A DNA stretch of 64,000 nucleotides from Pseudoalteromonas sp. NC201 (GTDB lineage: Bacteria > Pseudomonadota > Gammaproteobacteria > Enterobacterales > Alteromonadaceae). Each line of letters begins with the position of its first letter. Position 1 is the first letter of the stretch. The notes under the pieces are model-generated. The model had not been told where the DNA came from and did no database searches. It saw only the letters and a program-made list of their open reading frames with translations. The DNA lies in assembly GCF_002850255.1 (NCBI RefSeq), contig NZ_CP022522.1, positions 1,120,097 through 1,184,096 on the forward strand, written 5' to 3'. Positions 41,154 through 50,900 of this stretch are shown in pieces. The position numbers and the translations under genes were made by a program.

Positions 41154-41312
41154 ATGAAATTGAAATTTAAAAAAACAGCATTAAAACAATTAGATAAACA
41201 ACAAAGCTTGCCTCAAGAGCAAACACCAAACATCGCTGGTGGTGCGACAGGTATTCGTTGTCGTCCGCCTTTGACGGAAACTGGTAACCAATACTGGCAG
41301 TGTGAGTGTTAA
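41154..41312 (+). CDS. Leader-type small peptide precursor (RiPP-like), copy 4
   Basis: 52 aa; ATG at 41154 with AAGGAT 9 bases upstream. Leader MKLKFKKTALKQLDKQQSLP, then QEQTPNIAGG; core ATGIRCRPPLTETGNQYWQC, then EC. Compared with copy 3 the core keeps R-x-(x)-C-R, L-T-E-T, Y and Q-C-x-C, so these residues are under selection or recently duplicated. It is 111 bases after copy 3, and a strong terminator follows, so the two form a small transcript. Confidence 0.75.
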   Translation: MKLKFKKTALKQLDKQQSLPQEQTPNIAGGATGIRCRPPLTETGNQYWQCEC

Positions 41313-41336
41313 GGTTAGTGATAAATTAACTTGCAT

Positions 41337-41365
41337 AAGCTCACAGTAAAGTGAGCTTTTTTATT
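41337..41365 (+). terminator. Rho-independent terminator after the peptide pair
   Basis: AAGCTCAC (41337-41344), loop AGTAAA, GTGAGCTT (41351-41358), then a T-run (TTTTTATTT). Perfect arms and tail on the plus strand. Confidence 0.9.
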
Positions 41366-41381
41366 TCCGAAAGTTACCAGT

Positions 41382-42398
41382 TTATTTTATTTTCATATAA
41401 TTCAATGATTTACGTATTTTGTAACGCCTCAATAAGTTAAGCGGTTTACGCTTTAATCCAGCAGCAATTACGGTCTCTGTTGCAGCGAGTATGCGCTCGG
41501 CGCTTTTACCATCGCGGTAAGGGTGCACTTGCTGAATATATTGCTCAATACGTTCACTTTGTGCGTCGGAGAGGTTGAGTGCTTGTTCAACCGCTGCAGA
41601 TAATTGGCCTGCGTCGGTAATATTGATTAAGGCATCTTGAGGTTGGTGATTATTAAAAGTGATAACCGGTTTACCAATTAATAGTGACTCATCAACGGCG
41701 CTAGAGGTATCAGAAATCACCACATCGGCTTGCTGAATGAGTGGAATAAGATTGTCATTTCCGGCGATTTCAAAGTCGCTGATGGTTTCAAGTTCTATGT
41801 ACATCTGTTGCCACTGCTGTTTCGTCTTAGGATGAAACTTAAGTTGGACTTTGTATTTTCCTGATTCTGCGAGCTGTTTGATTTGTGCATGTAATGCTTC
41901 AAGCGACGTGAGATTGGGTGAAAAAGTGGGAGCGTACAGTATGACTGGCTTTTCATTCTCTTGCTTGGTGTAATCAAAATAAGGGTCGAGTTTTGGCCAG
42001 CCAGTTTCAATCACTGAGAAATAACCATGTTTTTGTGCAAGTTGGTTAAATGGCGCAGTGGTAATTGGGCCGTGAGTACAATACAAATCGAAGAAACCGC
42101 GGATCCCAAAGTGACCTTTCTTTTTATATTCCAATCCGTGAAATACTTGCACTTTGGCGCCTGGAAAAAAGTCAGGAACAACGTTTCCAGGTACAAATAC
42201 TGCTCTGGGGTTAAACGCCTTGACGTCCTCTACGCTCAGTAACTCTGATTCGTCTGGTGCAAGTGAACTTGAGTTTACATCTTTACCTTTTAAAAACCAT
42301 TTCACCACATCACCGTTTGCACGGATAGCATTTTGGAGGGGTCTTAGAATGGCAAAGCTATATGGCTGCTCAATGTAGAAAAGATAATGTTTAGGCAT
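41382..42398 (-). CDS. CDP-glycerol glycerophosphotransferase-like (TagB/TagF-type) GT-B transferase
   Basis: 338 aa. It begins KHYLFYIEQPYSFAILRPLQ. The C-terminal half holds the family blocks: VFHGLEYKKKGHFGIRGFFD, VILYAPTFSPNL, KVQLKFHPK and VVISDTSSAVDESLLIGKPV with ITFNN. These are the CDP-alcohol binding features of TagB/TagF-like transferases, which add glycerol-phosphate or related groups to glycans. In Gram-negatives such genes modify surface polysaccharides. No other glycan genes are adjacent. Its partner is unknown. It probably acts on the cytoplasmic side of the membrane. Confidence 0.85.
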   Translation of the reverse strand: MPKHYLFYIEQPYSFAILRPLQNAIRANGDVVKWFLKGKDVNSSSLAPDESELLSVEDVKAFNPRAVFVPGNVVPDFFPGAKVQVFHGLEYKKKGHFGIRGFFDLYCTHGPITTAPFNQLAQKHGYFSVIETGWPKLDPYFDYTKQENEKPVILYAPTFSPNLTSLEALHAQIKQLAESGKYKVQLKFHPKTKQQWQQMYIELETISDFEIAGNDNLIPLIQQADVVISDTSSAVDESLLIGKPVITFNNHQPQDALINITDAGQLSAAVEQALNLSDAQSERIEQYIQQVHPYRDGKSAERILAATETVIAAGLKRKPLNLLRRYKIRKSLNYMKIK

Positions 42399-42511
42399 TG
42401 AAAGTCACTTATAAAATCAGAGTTTATGGCCAGCACTTGAATGGCGCAGCTAGGGCCAGAGCGATATTAAGCAAATAATACCGCTTTTACCGCATCAATA
42501 CCAAACATCCG

Positions 42512-43552
42512 TTACTTGGCTGTACTGTTGCTGATACGTGAATGCACCTCAGTGGCTTGAGCCATCATGTTATCCATTAAGGTTTGTACTGATTCGATTT
42601 CTCGAATTAAGCCTTGAGATTGACCAATAAATTGCACGCCATGGTCTAAATCTCCGTGGATTGTGGCGGCTTCAAGCTTTTCGGTGGCGGCACCAAAGAG
42701 TGACAGCATCTTAATTTTATCGAATTGAGATAACAGTCCTAGTAGTAGCTTCCATAAGGGCATGTCGACCATTTTTGCAGCCTTGAATGATTTTATGATG
42801 GCCATGAAAAAGTTCATCGGGCGGCGCGTTGCCTTTTCAGCCATGGGGGTTTTCATTACTCGAGCATAAAGACCATCGAAGTTTTTGGAATAAATCGTCT
42901 GTTCAACGTCTTTTTCCACAACGGTATTTTTGACATGTTGATGCAAAGGGCTTTCTTTAGATGTTGCAAAACGAGAGCCCATCGCAATGCCCTCTGCGCC
43001 AAGCGCTAGCGCGGCGATAAGTCCTCGACCATCGGCAAATCCCCCTGCGGCAATTACAGGTATATTGACGATATCGACTATGCTCGGCACTAAACACAGT
43101 GAAGTCACTTCACCACCATGGGCTGCGGCCTCATGACCTGTAACTAATAGCGCATCAACGCCAGATTTTTGTGCTGCTAATGCATGCTTTTGCGTCACCA
43201 CTGTGGCAATGACTTTTCCGCCGTAGGCTTTAGCTGCTTGTACTAGCCAATCGCCTTTTCCTAAAGAAAAATTGATAACAGGCACTTGCTCTTCTAATGC
43301 GACTTTGGCATTTTCTTTGGCGCCTGGCATCATTAACGTCACACCAATACCAAAAGGTTTATCGGTGAGTGCACGAATTTTTCGTATTGCTTGACGTGTC
43401 TCGTCCTGACTGAGCGGGCCCGTGGCTAAAATACCTAAGCCACCAGCATTGCTCACTGCCGCAACAAGCTCAGGGACAGAAATCCAGCTCATGCCGGGTA
43501 ATATAATGGGTTTTTCGATGCCAAATAATTCGGTGATAGCAGTTTTCATCAT
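42512..43552 (-). CDS. Nitronate monooxygenase (NPD-type, FMN-dependent)
   Basis: 346 aa TIM barrel. Family blocks: KPIILPGMSWISVPELVAAV with SNAGGLGILATG, VINFSLGKGDW, DALLVTGHEAAAHGGEVTS with the conserved HEAAAHGG, IPVIAAGGFADGRGLIAALA and EGIAMGSRF (FMN phosphate binding). These enzymes oxidise alkyl nitronates to carbonyl and nitrite in the cytoplasm. The tail (ATEVHSRIS) is not distinctive. No ribosome site is evident; the start may be the ATG at 43549. Single gene. Confidence 0.92.
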   Translation of the reverse strand: MMKTAITELFGIEKPIILPGMSWISVPELVAAVSNAGGLGILATGPLSQDETRQAIRKIRALTDKPFGIGVTLMMPGAKENAKVALEEQVPVINFSLGKGDWLVQAAKAYGGKVIATVVTQKHALAAQKSGVDALLVTGHEAAAHGGEVTSLCLVPSIVDIVNIPVIAAGGFADGRGLIAALALGAEGIAMGSRFATSKESPLHQHVKNTVVEKDVEQTIYSKNFDGLYARVMKTPMAEKATRRPMNFFMAIIKSFKAAKMVDMPLWKLLLGLLSQFDKIKMLSLFGAATEKLEAATIHGDLDHGVQFIGQSQGLIREIESVQTLMDNMMAQATEVHSRISNSTAK

Positions 43553-43649
43553 TGTTATTCTACTGGTCAGATGTGTTTATGAGCATAGCTGGAATTTTGC
43601 GTGAAGTGAATACTGGTTGTAAGATACCTGTTTAGAAAGAGGAGCTAAG

Positions 43650-43829
43650 ATGAACGTAGTTATATTATTAGTGAGTTTAGTCATCGCATTGGTTGTCTTG
43701 ATACCGCTGTTGGAAAAGTATCAGCAGCGCTTAGGGCTAGATAAAATGCAAAAGTATGCCAAATATGTACTGCCTTTATTAATGGTGACGCTGATCATTA
43801 AACTTATCTACGTTTTGGTGGCCGGGTAA
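43650..43829 (+). CDS. Small membrane protein (59 aa)
   Basis: Starts with ATG 43650 and AGAGGAG 6 bases before it. Two hydrophobic helices: MNVVILLVSLVIALVVLIPL and YVLPLLMVTLIIKLIYVLVA, joined by a charged loop EKYQQRLGLDKMQK. It is convergent with the pgs-like operon, 11 bases from its last stop. I know no family for it. The good ribosome site and clean two-helix layout support it as a real gene. Confidence 0.6.
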   Translation: MNVVILLVSLVIALVVLIPLLEKYQQRLGLDKMQKYAKYVLPLLMVTLIIKLIYVLVAG

Positions 43830-43830
43830 C

Positions 43831-43858
43831 AAGCGCCGAGCTATTTTTTGCGGCGCTT
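43831..43858. terminator. Hairpin at the end of the pgs-like operon
   Basis: AAGCGCCG (43831-43838) pairs with CGGCGCTT (43851-43858). The stop of the last operon gene (43841) lies in the loop. It faces the small convergent gene, so it may end both transcripts. The T-run is only in the loop. Confidence 0.45.
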
Positions 43859-46800
43859 ACCATTTTGTAACTTCAACCATCCCGGTTTTTGCGAACGATT
43901 TAATTCACTTAAAATAAGGGTTGCCTTTTCTATTGTGATCCTAAAGTCGGCGATATCTTTGTATACCTGAACTGCTATTTTCTTTCTTTTTACCGCCGCG
44001 CCGGCATCTAAAAATGACTCGACCAATTTATTCAAAAAGCGTGTTAGCGGCGAGCGAGCTCGGGTATTATCTTTACTTCCTAAGCGTTGTATTTGTTGCT
44101 CTAGTTTGCGCTTTATTTGCGTTAATTCGGCTTGGCTAAATTCGCTTTGGGCATTGGGCAACGCTTCGAACAAGTCGAGCTTGTCAGCTAAGTATTGGCA
44201 TTCAATCGCGCTGAGTTCCTCTTGTTGTAAAATTCTACTTAAGCCATTTCTAAACTCAGTTTGTGTCACGTTGCGGTGGCTCAGACGCTCGCAATGCTGA
44301 TTAAACAACTGCCACTTTTGCCACATGTAAACATAGCCCAGTCCCGCGCCTTTGATATTTTGCATGCCGACGATAATTTGGTGTTCATTTGGCAGTGCTT
44401 GTTTTGCAATGATTTGGTTTAAAGCATCAGGCTTGATGTCGCTATCATGCACTAACGTACATTTGAGAGAGGCAAGTTGCTCTGCAAGCGCTGCGGTTTG
44501 CGAAAGCCTAGTGCTCAGGTCTTCAACTTCCAAAAGCGACTGGGCAATTGTCCACGCTTCAAAACGCTTTAGAGTAGGATGATGTGTGTCGTCCTCATTA
44601 TTAAGTTGCGACTGCAGCGAGTCGAGGCTTGAAAACGCAGACTCAGGTAGCTTGTCTGTCGTAGTATTTAATGATGCGATCAGCGCATCTCGCGATAATG
44701 TGAGCCTAAGGCGCCTGAGTAAATCGCGCAGTGCGTTGTGGTCGTTATTGCTGAAAATACTGTGTAAGAGATTTTCCAGTGCAACCATAAAGTACTTAAA
44801 GAAGCCATCGATATTGGTGCCGATCACCACAATGGCATCAAAATGCAGATCATTGGCCAGAATGTTCGCAAATACTTGCGAGCGCGCTACACGGTCGTTA
44901 CGATTATTAATTAATGCAACAATTTGCGCCTGCTTTCCCTGTTCGACGATGTTTAAGCGTTTCCAATTTTCTATCGTTGCTAGGCGTTCGTTGGCAGACA
45001 TGCTGTTGATAAAGCTTTGACTGATTGCACCAATCTTTGCAGTCGTAAACTGCTGAAGCACGCCAACATCGGGAATAACCCTAGAAGCCGTTTCTTTGAA
45101 CACATAGTCTTTATTGATGCCAATATATTGCGCCATTTTGCAGACTAAGGCGATGTTATCCGGATGCTCAACATAGGGATATTTTGCGAGAATGTCAGGC
45201 GTTATTTGATACCCATCACCCCAATGAATCTGAATGAGTGACGTGTTTTTTTGCTCCGCCGCCAAGTTGAGTACTGAAGCCATATTCTGCTCGGCGGTGA
45301 ACACTTGGGTGTTGTAACCCAAAAAGGCAGACATCTCTTTTGCTACATCCAAGCCTGTTGGGCCTAAAATATCTTCATGATCTGGGTAGGCATTAGTAAT
45401 GGTGGCGAAGTTATCTTTCATCCAGCGCACTAGAATTTTTACATATCTCGGAGTCAGGCCCATACATTCCCACAGGAAAACGTCCGCTTTTACCTGCTTT
45501 GCAAAATGTAGCACATCAGCTTGCTCCCAAATACTCGCTTTGTCGAAAGGCCGAAATAGTGGGATCTCATATTGCTCACCAGAAATTTTTGAATAGATAA
45601 GCATTGCTTCACAGCCCGTGGTCTTGCTCACGACTCTCAGCGCCAAACTGCTAAATAAGGCCGACTTCAGCCTCTCGGTTCCTGATTTTCCTCGTGTTCC
45701 CCAGCCGCCAATGGACACCGGAATGTGTTTTCGATTTTGTTTTATTCTTTTACTGACATAAATATGCCGAGTCCAAAAGTAGCTAATAAATGCAAGCACA
45801 AAGAAAACCAGCTGCGAAATACTATTTTGATAAATGGCATCGACGTATTCTTTAAAACTGCTCCAAATGGTGAGTAGCGCAGAGGTGACACCAGAGCGAG
45901 TATAAAGTTGCTGAATGTCTTTCGCGACAGGAAAAGGCGTTTTTGCGATGTCGCCATAGGCACTAAAGTGTAGAGAAAACCCCAGCGTGTTAAGTGCATC
46001 CAAATACTTACCTTGCTCAAGTTCGTTGCCCTTTCGTAAGCGGTCTAGTTCTGCAAACTGCCATGTTATGGTCCAGTACGCCTTAAGGCGTCGCCACAAA
46101 GTCGATGGCGGAGTAACGGCTAAAATACCATCCGGCGTATAGGTTTTGGCGTCTTCTTTACTGTGGTCATTAGTCAGTACACTTAGCAAAAAGTCGAGTA
46201 ATGGTAGATGTGGTCGACTCGTTTGTTCGGCGATATTAAAGAGCAACTCCCCCGGCACTTTTGTTTCGCTAATTTCCGCGGTAGTGCAGCTAGGGACGTG
46301 GATCGATACGCTGGGCTTTTTCGCTTTGGTATGGGAATAGCTTTGACGTTTATCGGTACTTGGTTGTCTTATTTCGTGTATTACTCGCCATAATCTTCTT
46401 GCTTGACGATATCCTTGTTGGATACGCCAGCCAGCTTTTGTTTTTGAGGCATTAAGACTTTGACCGCGCTGTGCAATATAAGAAAGTGAGCGGCCCAGTT
46501 CATCACGAGACCAAGTTGCCAATGCGTCACTTTGTTCGTTGGCTTCAAGAGAAGCATTGAGCTGCGCGATGATGGCTTGATGATAGAAGCTACCTAGCTG
46601 TTCCCTGGCTCTGGTGATATAACGGCAAACGGCGATGTTTGTTTCGTTCGATAAGCAGTCATTTAAGGTATCAATAAACCGTTTGAAGCAGAGTTCGGCT
46701 TGATTTGATTCAAGTTGCATATTCAGCATAATACGTGCGCTTTGCTCAAGCGCTAAGCGCTTGAGCTGCATACTAAAGTCGCCTGTTAGCACACGTTGCC

Positions 46801-47908
46801 ACAGTAAAAATGCAAAGTCCTGCTGGCAAAAGCGGTCTGCGGATAACTGTTTTATCAAGGTGAAAAGTACGGCATTTTCACTCTCTTGCTCAAACCGTTT
46901 GGCGATTAACTCTTGTGCAAAGGATGTGGGATAAAACTCGACAAACTCTAGCGTAACCTGGCGCACCCTAGGTAAGGTGTGCTCGCTGAGTGCACAAAGC
47001 ATATTGAGGTCTTTTTCTGTAAGCTTTGGCTGGCTGACAATAATTTTAGGGAAGATACTCAAAATATAGAGCACTTCTGCATCAACTTGCTGACTATTTT
47101 CAATGTCGTTCGCTTCTTCAAGCAAAGCCCACATGTAGGCACGAATAAAGGTGGGGCGTTGATGTATTAAGATCTCTAGAATATCGACGGTGGCTTGATA
47201 GGGCATATTGTCAGACTCAAGCAACTCAATAAGTTTGGCGATAAGCTCTGCGTCTAATTCCGAGTCAACCTCATAGTTGTTCAAGGTTGCGACCATATTC
47301 ACCAATGCGCGGATCAAGCCATGACGAATATGTTGATTTTGGCTATGGGCGAGTAAGTTTAAGCAAAATGGCTGCAAATCCAAACGTTGCCAAGCATTTT
47401 CTAGAGTATCGTGATGAGCACGTAAATATCGGTTAGTTAGGGCGCCAAGTTTGGCAATTAAAAACTTAATTTGCTGTTCTATCGTGGCAACTTGATGTTG
47501 ATATCGAGCAACTACAGCGCCTTCGTCAAACCATCGTGAAAATGCTTTTTTATCTTGTTCTAACGCGACTTTAGTGGTGCCAAGTTCTTGAGCATAGGCG
47601 ATAATATGTAGCTCTTTTTCGCTGGCAAATTCAGACTTAGCGATACGCTGTACAAATCCGGTGTGGGATACCTCGAGCAGCAAAATTTGCTCATGTAGGG
47701 TCTCAATTTTATGCCGCAAAAAGGCGATAGATTGAAGTACCAGCCAGTCGGTTTCATCCTCGTTTTCAGGGCGATTGTAAATGAGTTCCCATGCACACAA
47801 TTCGTCGATCAACGCACTGTATTTATGTTGATACAAGTTCAGCCAAAACTTTTCAGTTTCGGCAAAAAATAGGGCTTCTAATTGACTCTTTAAGGCTTCA
47901 ACGCTCAT
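43841..47908 (-). CDS. pgsB: PgsB-like poly-gamma-glutamate synthase with long N-terminal helical extension
   Basis: 1355 aa, three times the 390 aa of Bacillus PgsB. Residues 1 to about 680 are almost all helix, with coiled coils and HEAT/ARM-like pairs (about 175-420). A membrane helix follows (about 695-715, SQLVFFVLAFISYFW). The Mur-ligase-type PgsB domain covers about 720-1220: P-loop GGWGTRGKSGTERL (about 732-745), VVSKTTGCEAMLIY, VFLWECMGLTPRYV, ITNAYPDHEDILGPTGLDVA, ALINNRNDRVARSQVFANIL and NIKGAGLGYV. Each corresponds in order to a Bacillus PgsB block. It should join glutamate (or a similar amino acid) by ATP-dependent amide bonds. The last about 130 residues are helical. It overlaps the upstream gene by 11 bases. 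Confidence 0.88.
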   Translation of the reverse strand: MSVEALKSQLEALFFAETEKFWLNLYQHKYSALIDELCAWELIYNRPENEDETDWLVLQSIAFLRHKIETLHEQILLLEVSHTGFVQRIAKSEFASEKELHIIAYAQELGTTKVALEQDKKAFSRWFDEGAVVARYQHQVATIEQQIKFLIAKLGALTNRYLRAHHDTLENAWQRLDLQPFCLNLLAHSQNQHIRHGLIRALVNMVATLNNYEVDSELDAELIAKLIELLESDNMPYQATVDILEILIHQRPTFIRAYMWALLEEANDIENSQQVDAEVLYILSIFPKIIVSQPKLTEKDLNMLCALSEHTLPRVRQVTLEFVEFYPTSFAQELIAKRFEQESENAVLFTLIKQLSADRFCQQDFAFLLWQRVLTGDFSMQLKRLALEQSARIMLNMQLESNQAELCFKRFIDTLNDCLSNETNIAVCRYITRAREQLGSFYHQAIIAQLNASLEANEQSDALATWSRDELGRSLSYIAQRGQSLNASKTKAGWRIQQGYRQARRLWRVIHEIRQPSTDKRQSYSHTKAKKPSVSIHVPSCTTAEISETKVPGELLFNIAEQTSRPHLPLLDFLLSVLTNDHSKEDAKTYTPDGILAVTPPSTLWRRLKAYWTITWQFAELDRLRKGNELEQGKYLDALNTLGFSLHFSAYGDIAKTPFPVAKDIQQLYTRSGVTSALLTIWSSFKEYVDAIYQNSISQLVFFVLAFISYFWTRHIYVSKRIKQNRKHIPVSIGGWGTRGKSGTERLKSALFSSLALRVVSKTTGCEAMLIYSKISGEQYEIPLFRPFDKASIWEQADVLHFAKQVKADVFLWECMGLTPRYVKILVRWMKDNFATITNAYPDHEDILGPTGLDVAKEMSAFLGYNTQVFTAEQNMASVLNLAAEQKNTSLIQIHWGDGYQITPDILAKYPYVEHPDNIALVCKMAQYIGINKDYVFKETASRVIPDVGVLQQFTTAKIGAISQSFINSMSANERLATIENWKRLNIVEQGKQAQIVALINNRNDRVARSQVFANILANDLHFDAIVVIGTNIDGFFKYFMVALENLLHSIFSNNDHNALRDLLRRLRLTLSRDALIASLNTTTDKLPESAFSSLDSLQSQLNNEDDTHHPTLKRFEAWTIAQSLLEVEDLSTRLSQTAALAEQLASLKCTLVHDSDIKPDALNQIIAKQALPNEHQIIVGMQNIKGAGLGYVYMWQKWQLFNQHCERLSHRNVTQTEFRNGLSRILQQEELSAIECQYLADKLDLFEALPNAQSEFSQAELTQIKRKLEQQIQRLGSKDNTRARSPLTRFLNKLVESFLDAGAAVKRKKIAVQVYKDIADFRITIEKATLILSELNRSQKPGWLKLQNGKRRKK

Positions 47909-50900
47909 GTAAATCTTGCTCTAATAAATGACTTAGCTGTAACGATTCAAAAATAATTTCATCGTGAGCATAGGGGGCAAAAGCGGTTTGCTGTAAATTG
48001 CCTAAACGTACTTGTAGCCCAACCTGATGGGTATTGTTAAACCAGTCTTGAGTCCAAGTTACACCTAACCAACCCGCTGTGTTATGACTAAAGTCAAAAC
48101 CCGTTTGCCAACCCAATTGAGTTAAGTATTGCCATGTTGGATTAGGACGGTTCTGATCGGCAAATACATAGCTTGATGTTAATCCAGCGTGGAAAATATG
48201 GCCTTGATAAAATTGATACCAATCAAATGAAAACAGTGCATTGTCGAGCGTTTGCCAATCTTGATTTGACGTCAGTGTAACGCCGGAGCTGAAGTAACTA
48301 TCAACCCAAGGCTGATAGCGCAGCCCAGCATGCGCTTGCCAGCCGTGCTTATGATTATTACGGTAAAAGGTGTACATATCAGGGCCAATTTGCTCATCTG
48401 CAATAAATTCGTCCTTGCTGATACTGGTGTAAGTGTAAAAAGGCTGCCACCACCAAATGCTTCTAAAACCGCTGTTATAACGGTGAATTTGGCCAAACTT
48501 TGTCGAAATACTAGAGCTTAAATGGGTTTCACTGATAGCCGTTGCATCCTGCCAACGATTGCGTACCCTCGCTTCTGCAAACCAGTTCGACTGCTGCGAG
48601 AGCCAATCGTATTGACCATTGATAGAGAAGGTGTCTTGGTGATGATTATCCATCGTGTAGAAAGTATCGATGCGGTACCAGTTATTCTCATCCTTCACTC
48701 TCAACGATAAACCTAAATCGAGTGTAGTACGGCTAGGGCTAGGCTCCGTTGTTTGCACAATGTCGTCGCTATCAATATTCAAGAATCCTTCGACGCCAGT
48801 GCGACTTTCATCAGTTTCAATGCGAGCTTGCTGAAATTTGGGCTCAGCATTTGTTGGTGTTAACTGTTGTTTGGCTTTTAAGAACATTGGCACTTCAGGT
48901 ACTAGGTTAACGCGATGCAATGTTGGACTTAACGCCCAGATAGACATGCGTGCTAACGTTTGCTGTTGTTGGCCGGTTAGTGAGACTTGTCCTGCCGGGT
49001 GAAAATAGGTGGCTTCATTTCTAATACCATTGGCAAAGGTTTCAATTTTAATCAGACTATCTCTAGTTAATTTCGCCGTGATTGGGGTTGTTTCATCAGA
49101 GCGATAAAAAATTTGCCTCGTATCCAATGGGATATCATGCCATTGACCTTGGCCAAAGTATTGCGGACGTACGCTAACGCTTTGCCCCGATAAAGGGTTG
49201 AGCCAACGCAATTGCAATAGTCCTTGTCGCGTCTCAACTTGTTTAATGCCGTAATAGAGCGGTTGCGTTGGCTGCAGCGAGATCACATCACCTTGACTTG
49301 GCCCCACCAGCTCTACATTAGCAGGCGGTGCCACGATTTGCTTGGCAGCAGAGTAGGCAAACTTTACTCTTACTTGAACTTGTTGATACTCAGAAAAATC
49401 AATAGTCAGTATTTCGTTTGCTCTGAGTGGCAGGCCTGACGGCTGATTTTCTGTGAGGTGTGCGGTGATCTGGTCACCAACGCTTTGCGCCGCAAGCGTA
49501 TCAACTTTTACCTTTTGTGTGCCCACATAACTCGTGTATTGTTCCGCAGCAAGCCATTGACCATAGCGCATCAAGCGGGCATATAAATCGGTTAAAACGG
49601 CATCATCCGATAAACTGGGGTGCAGACGTTGAAGGACCCTGTTGTAGCTTTCGTTAGACAATGTTTGCTGACTCAGTTGATACAAGGCATTTATCGCAAT
49701 TTCTTTAGCACTGAGCTCATCTGCTATGTTCGCATCAGTGCTACTAACCAAGTGCGCAGACTTATCTGCAAAAGCCGGAGTGTTAGCGGTTTCTGGTTGC
49801 ACCCGGATCTCTACAAACAACTCATTACTACTGAAAAGTGTGAGGCTTTCATTTGCCGCTAATTGAATATATTGCTGCGATGCAACAGATAATCGAGTCG
49901 CTTGTGGCTGCAATTGCAAGTTTGCTGCAATATCACTAAATATGGGTAAAATCCGGGTTTTGGCGTTGTGTTCATATAGCAGCCATTGAGTATTTTTGTA
50001 TTCTTGTCCTTGGTACGCAGCACGTGCACTTAGCTTGACCGTCAAAGGCGTTTTAGCAACCAGTTTGATGGGTTTACCTGAACCTAGCGGGTACAGCTCA
50101 GTTTGATTATCCAGTGACTCCACGGCTTGTAGGTCATAGTGATTAAGGCTGTATTGAGGCTGGGTCAGTTCGTTTGTTTGAATTGCCGCGACTTGTTCGG
50201 CCTGTTTTGGTGTTAATGCCATTTGCTGGCTTGTCCACAGCGCTTCTTGCTGAAGCCCGGAATCAAGTAGGTACGTCAACAGGATATCATCGCATTGATA
50301 TTGCGTGATATCGGTTTCGTGGGCAGCGCATAATAGGCTAGCTTGGATATATTCATTCTGTGCTAAATATCTCGTGAGTAGTTCATTGGCAGCGTACTCT
50401 CTTAAAGATTGAGCGGTGCTTTTTAGCAGTGATTTTAGTAATACCTCGGCGTTTCCACTGCGTTCTAGCTGAGTCAAAATAGTAATATTCAGTTGCCAAG
50501 CCATTAACGCAACTTGCTCACTATGCCCACTCAAATACGGCTTCAGTTTCGCAAGTGCCATGAGTGGTTTGGTCTTTGCTACGATTTGCAGCTCCGCAAG
50601 CACTTTGGTGGCGGTAAACTGGCCGTGGCTGTCTGTCTTAACACTTAGTTCCGGTGCACTCAGCCCGCTAAGAGATAAATAGTAAGTGTCCGCTCGATTT
50701 TGTTTGCTTCTCGCCAGCAGACCTTGAACCAATGACCCTTGGCCTAGCGCTTCTTGCGTCATGGTTAAGAAGTCGGGAAATGGTTGTAAGCGGTTTATTG
50801 CTACAGCGATATCAAGCGCTTGCTTAGCCCCTTCAATCATCACAACTTTGGATGCTGGATTCATGTGTAGGGTAAGTCTTTGAAAATGACTGCTAGGCGC

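Noticed and set aside
40631..41381. RiPP biosynthesis enzymes next to the peptide pair
   Set aside because: The neighbours are a VOC protein and a CDP-glycerol-type transferase; neither has dehydratase, cyclase, YcaO or radical-SAM features.
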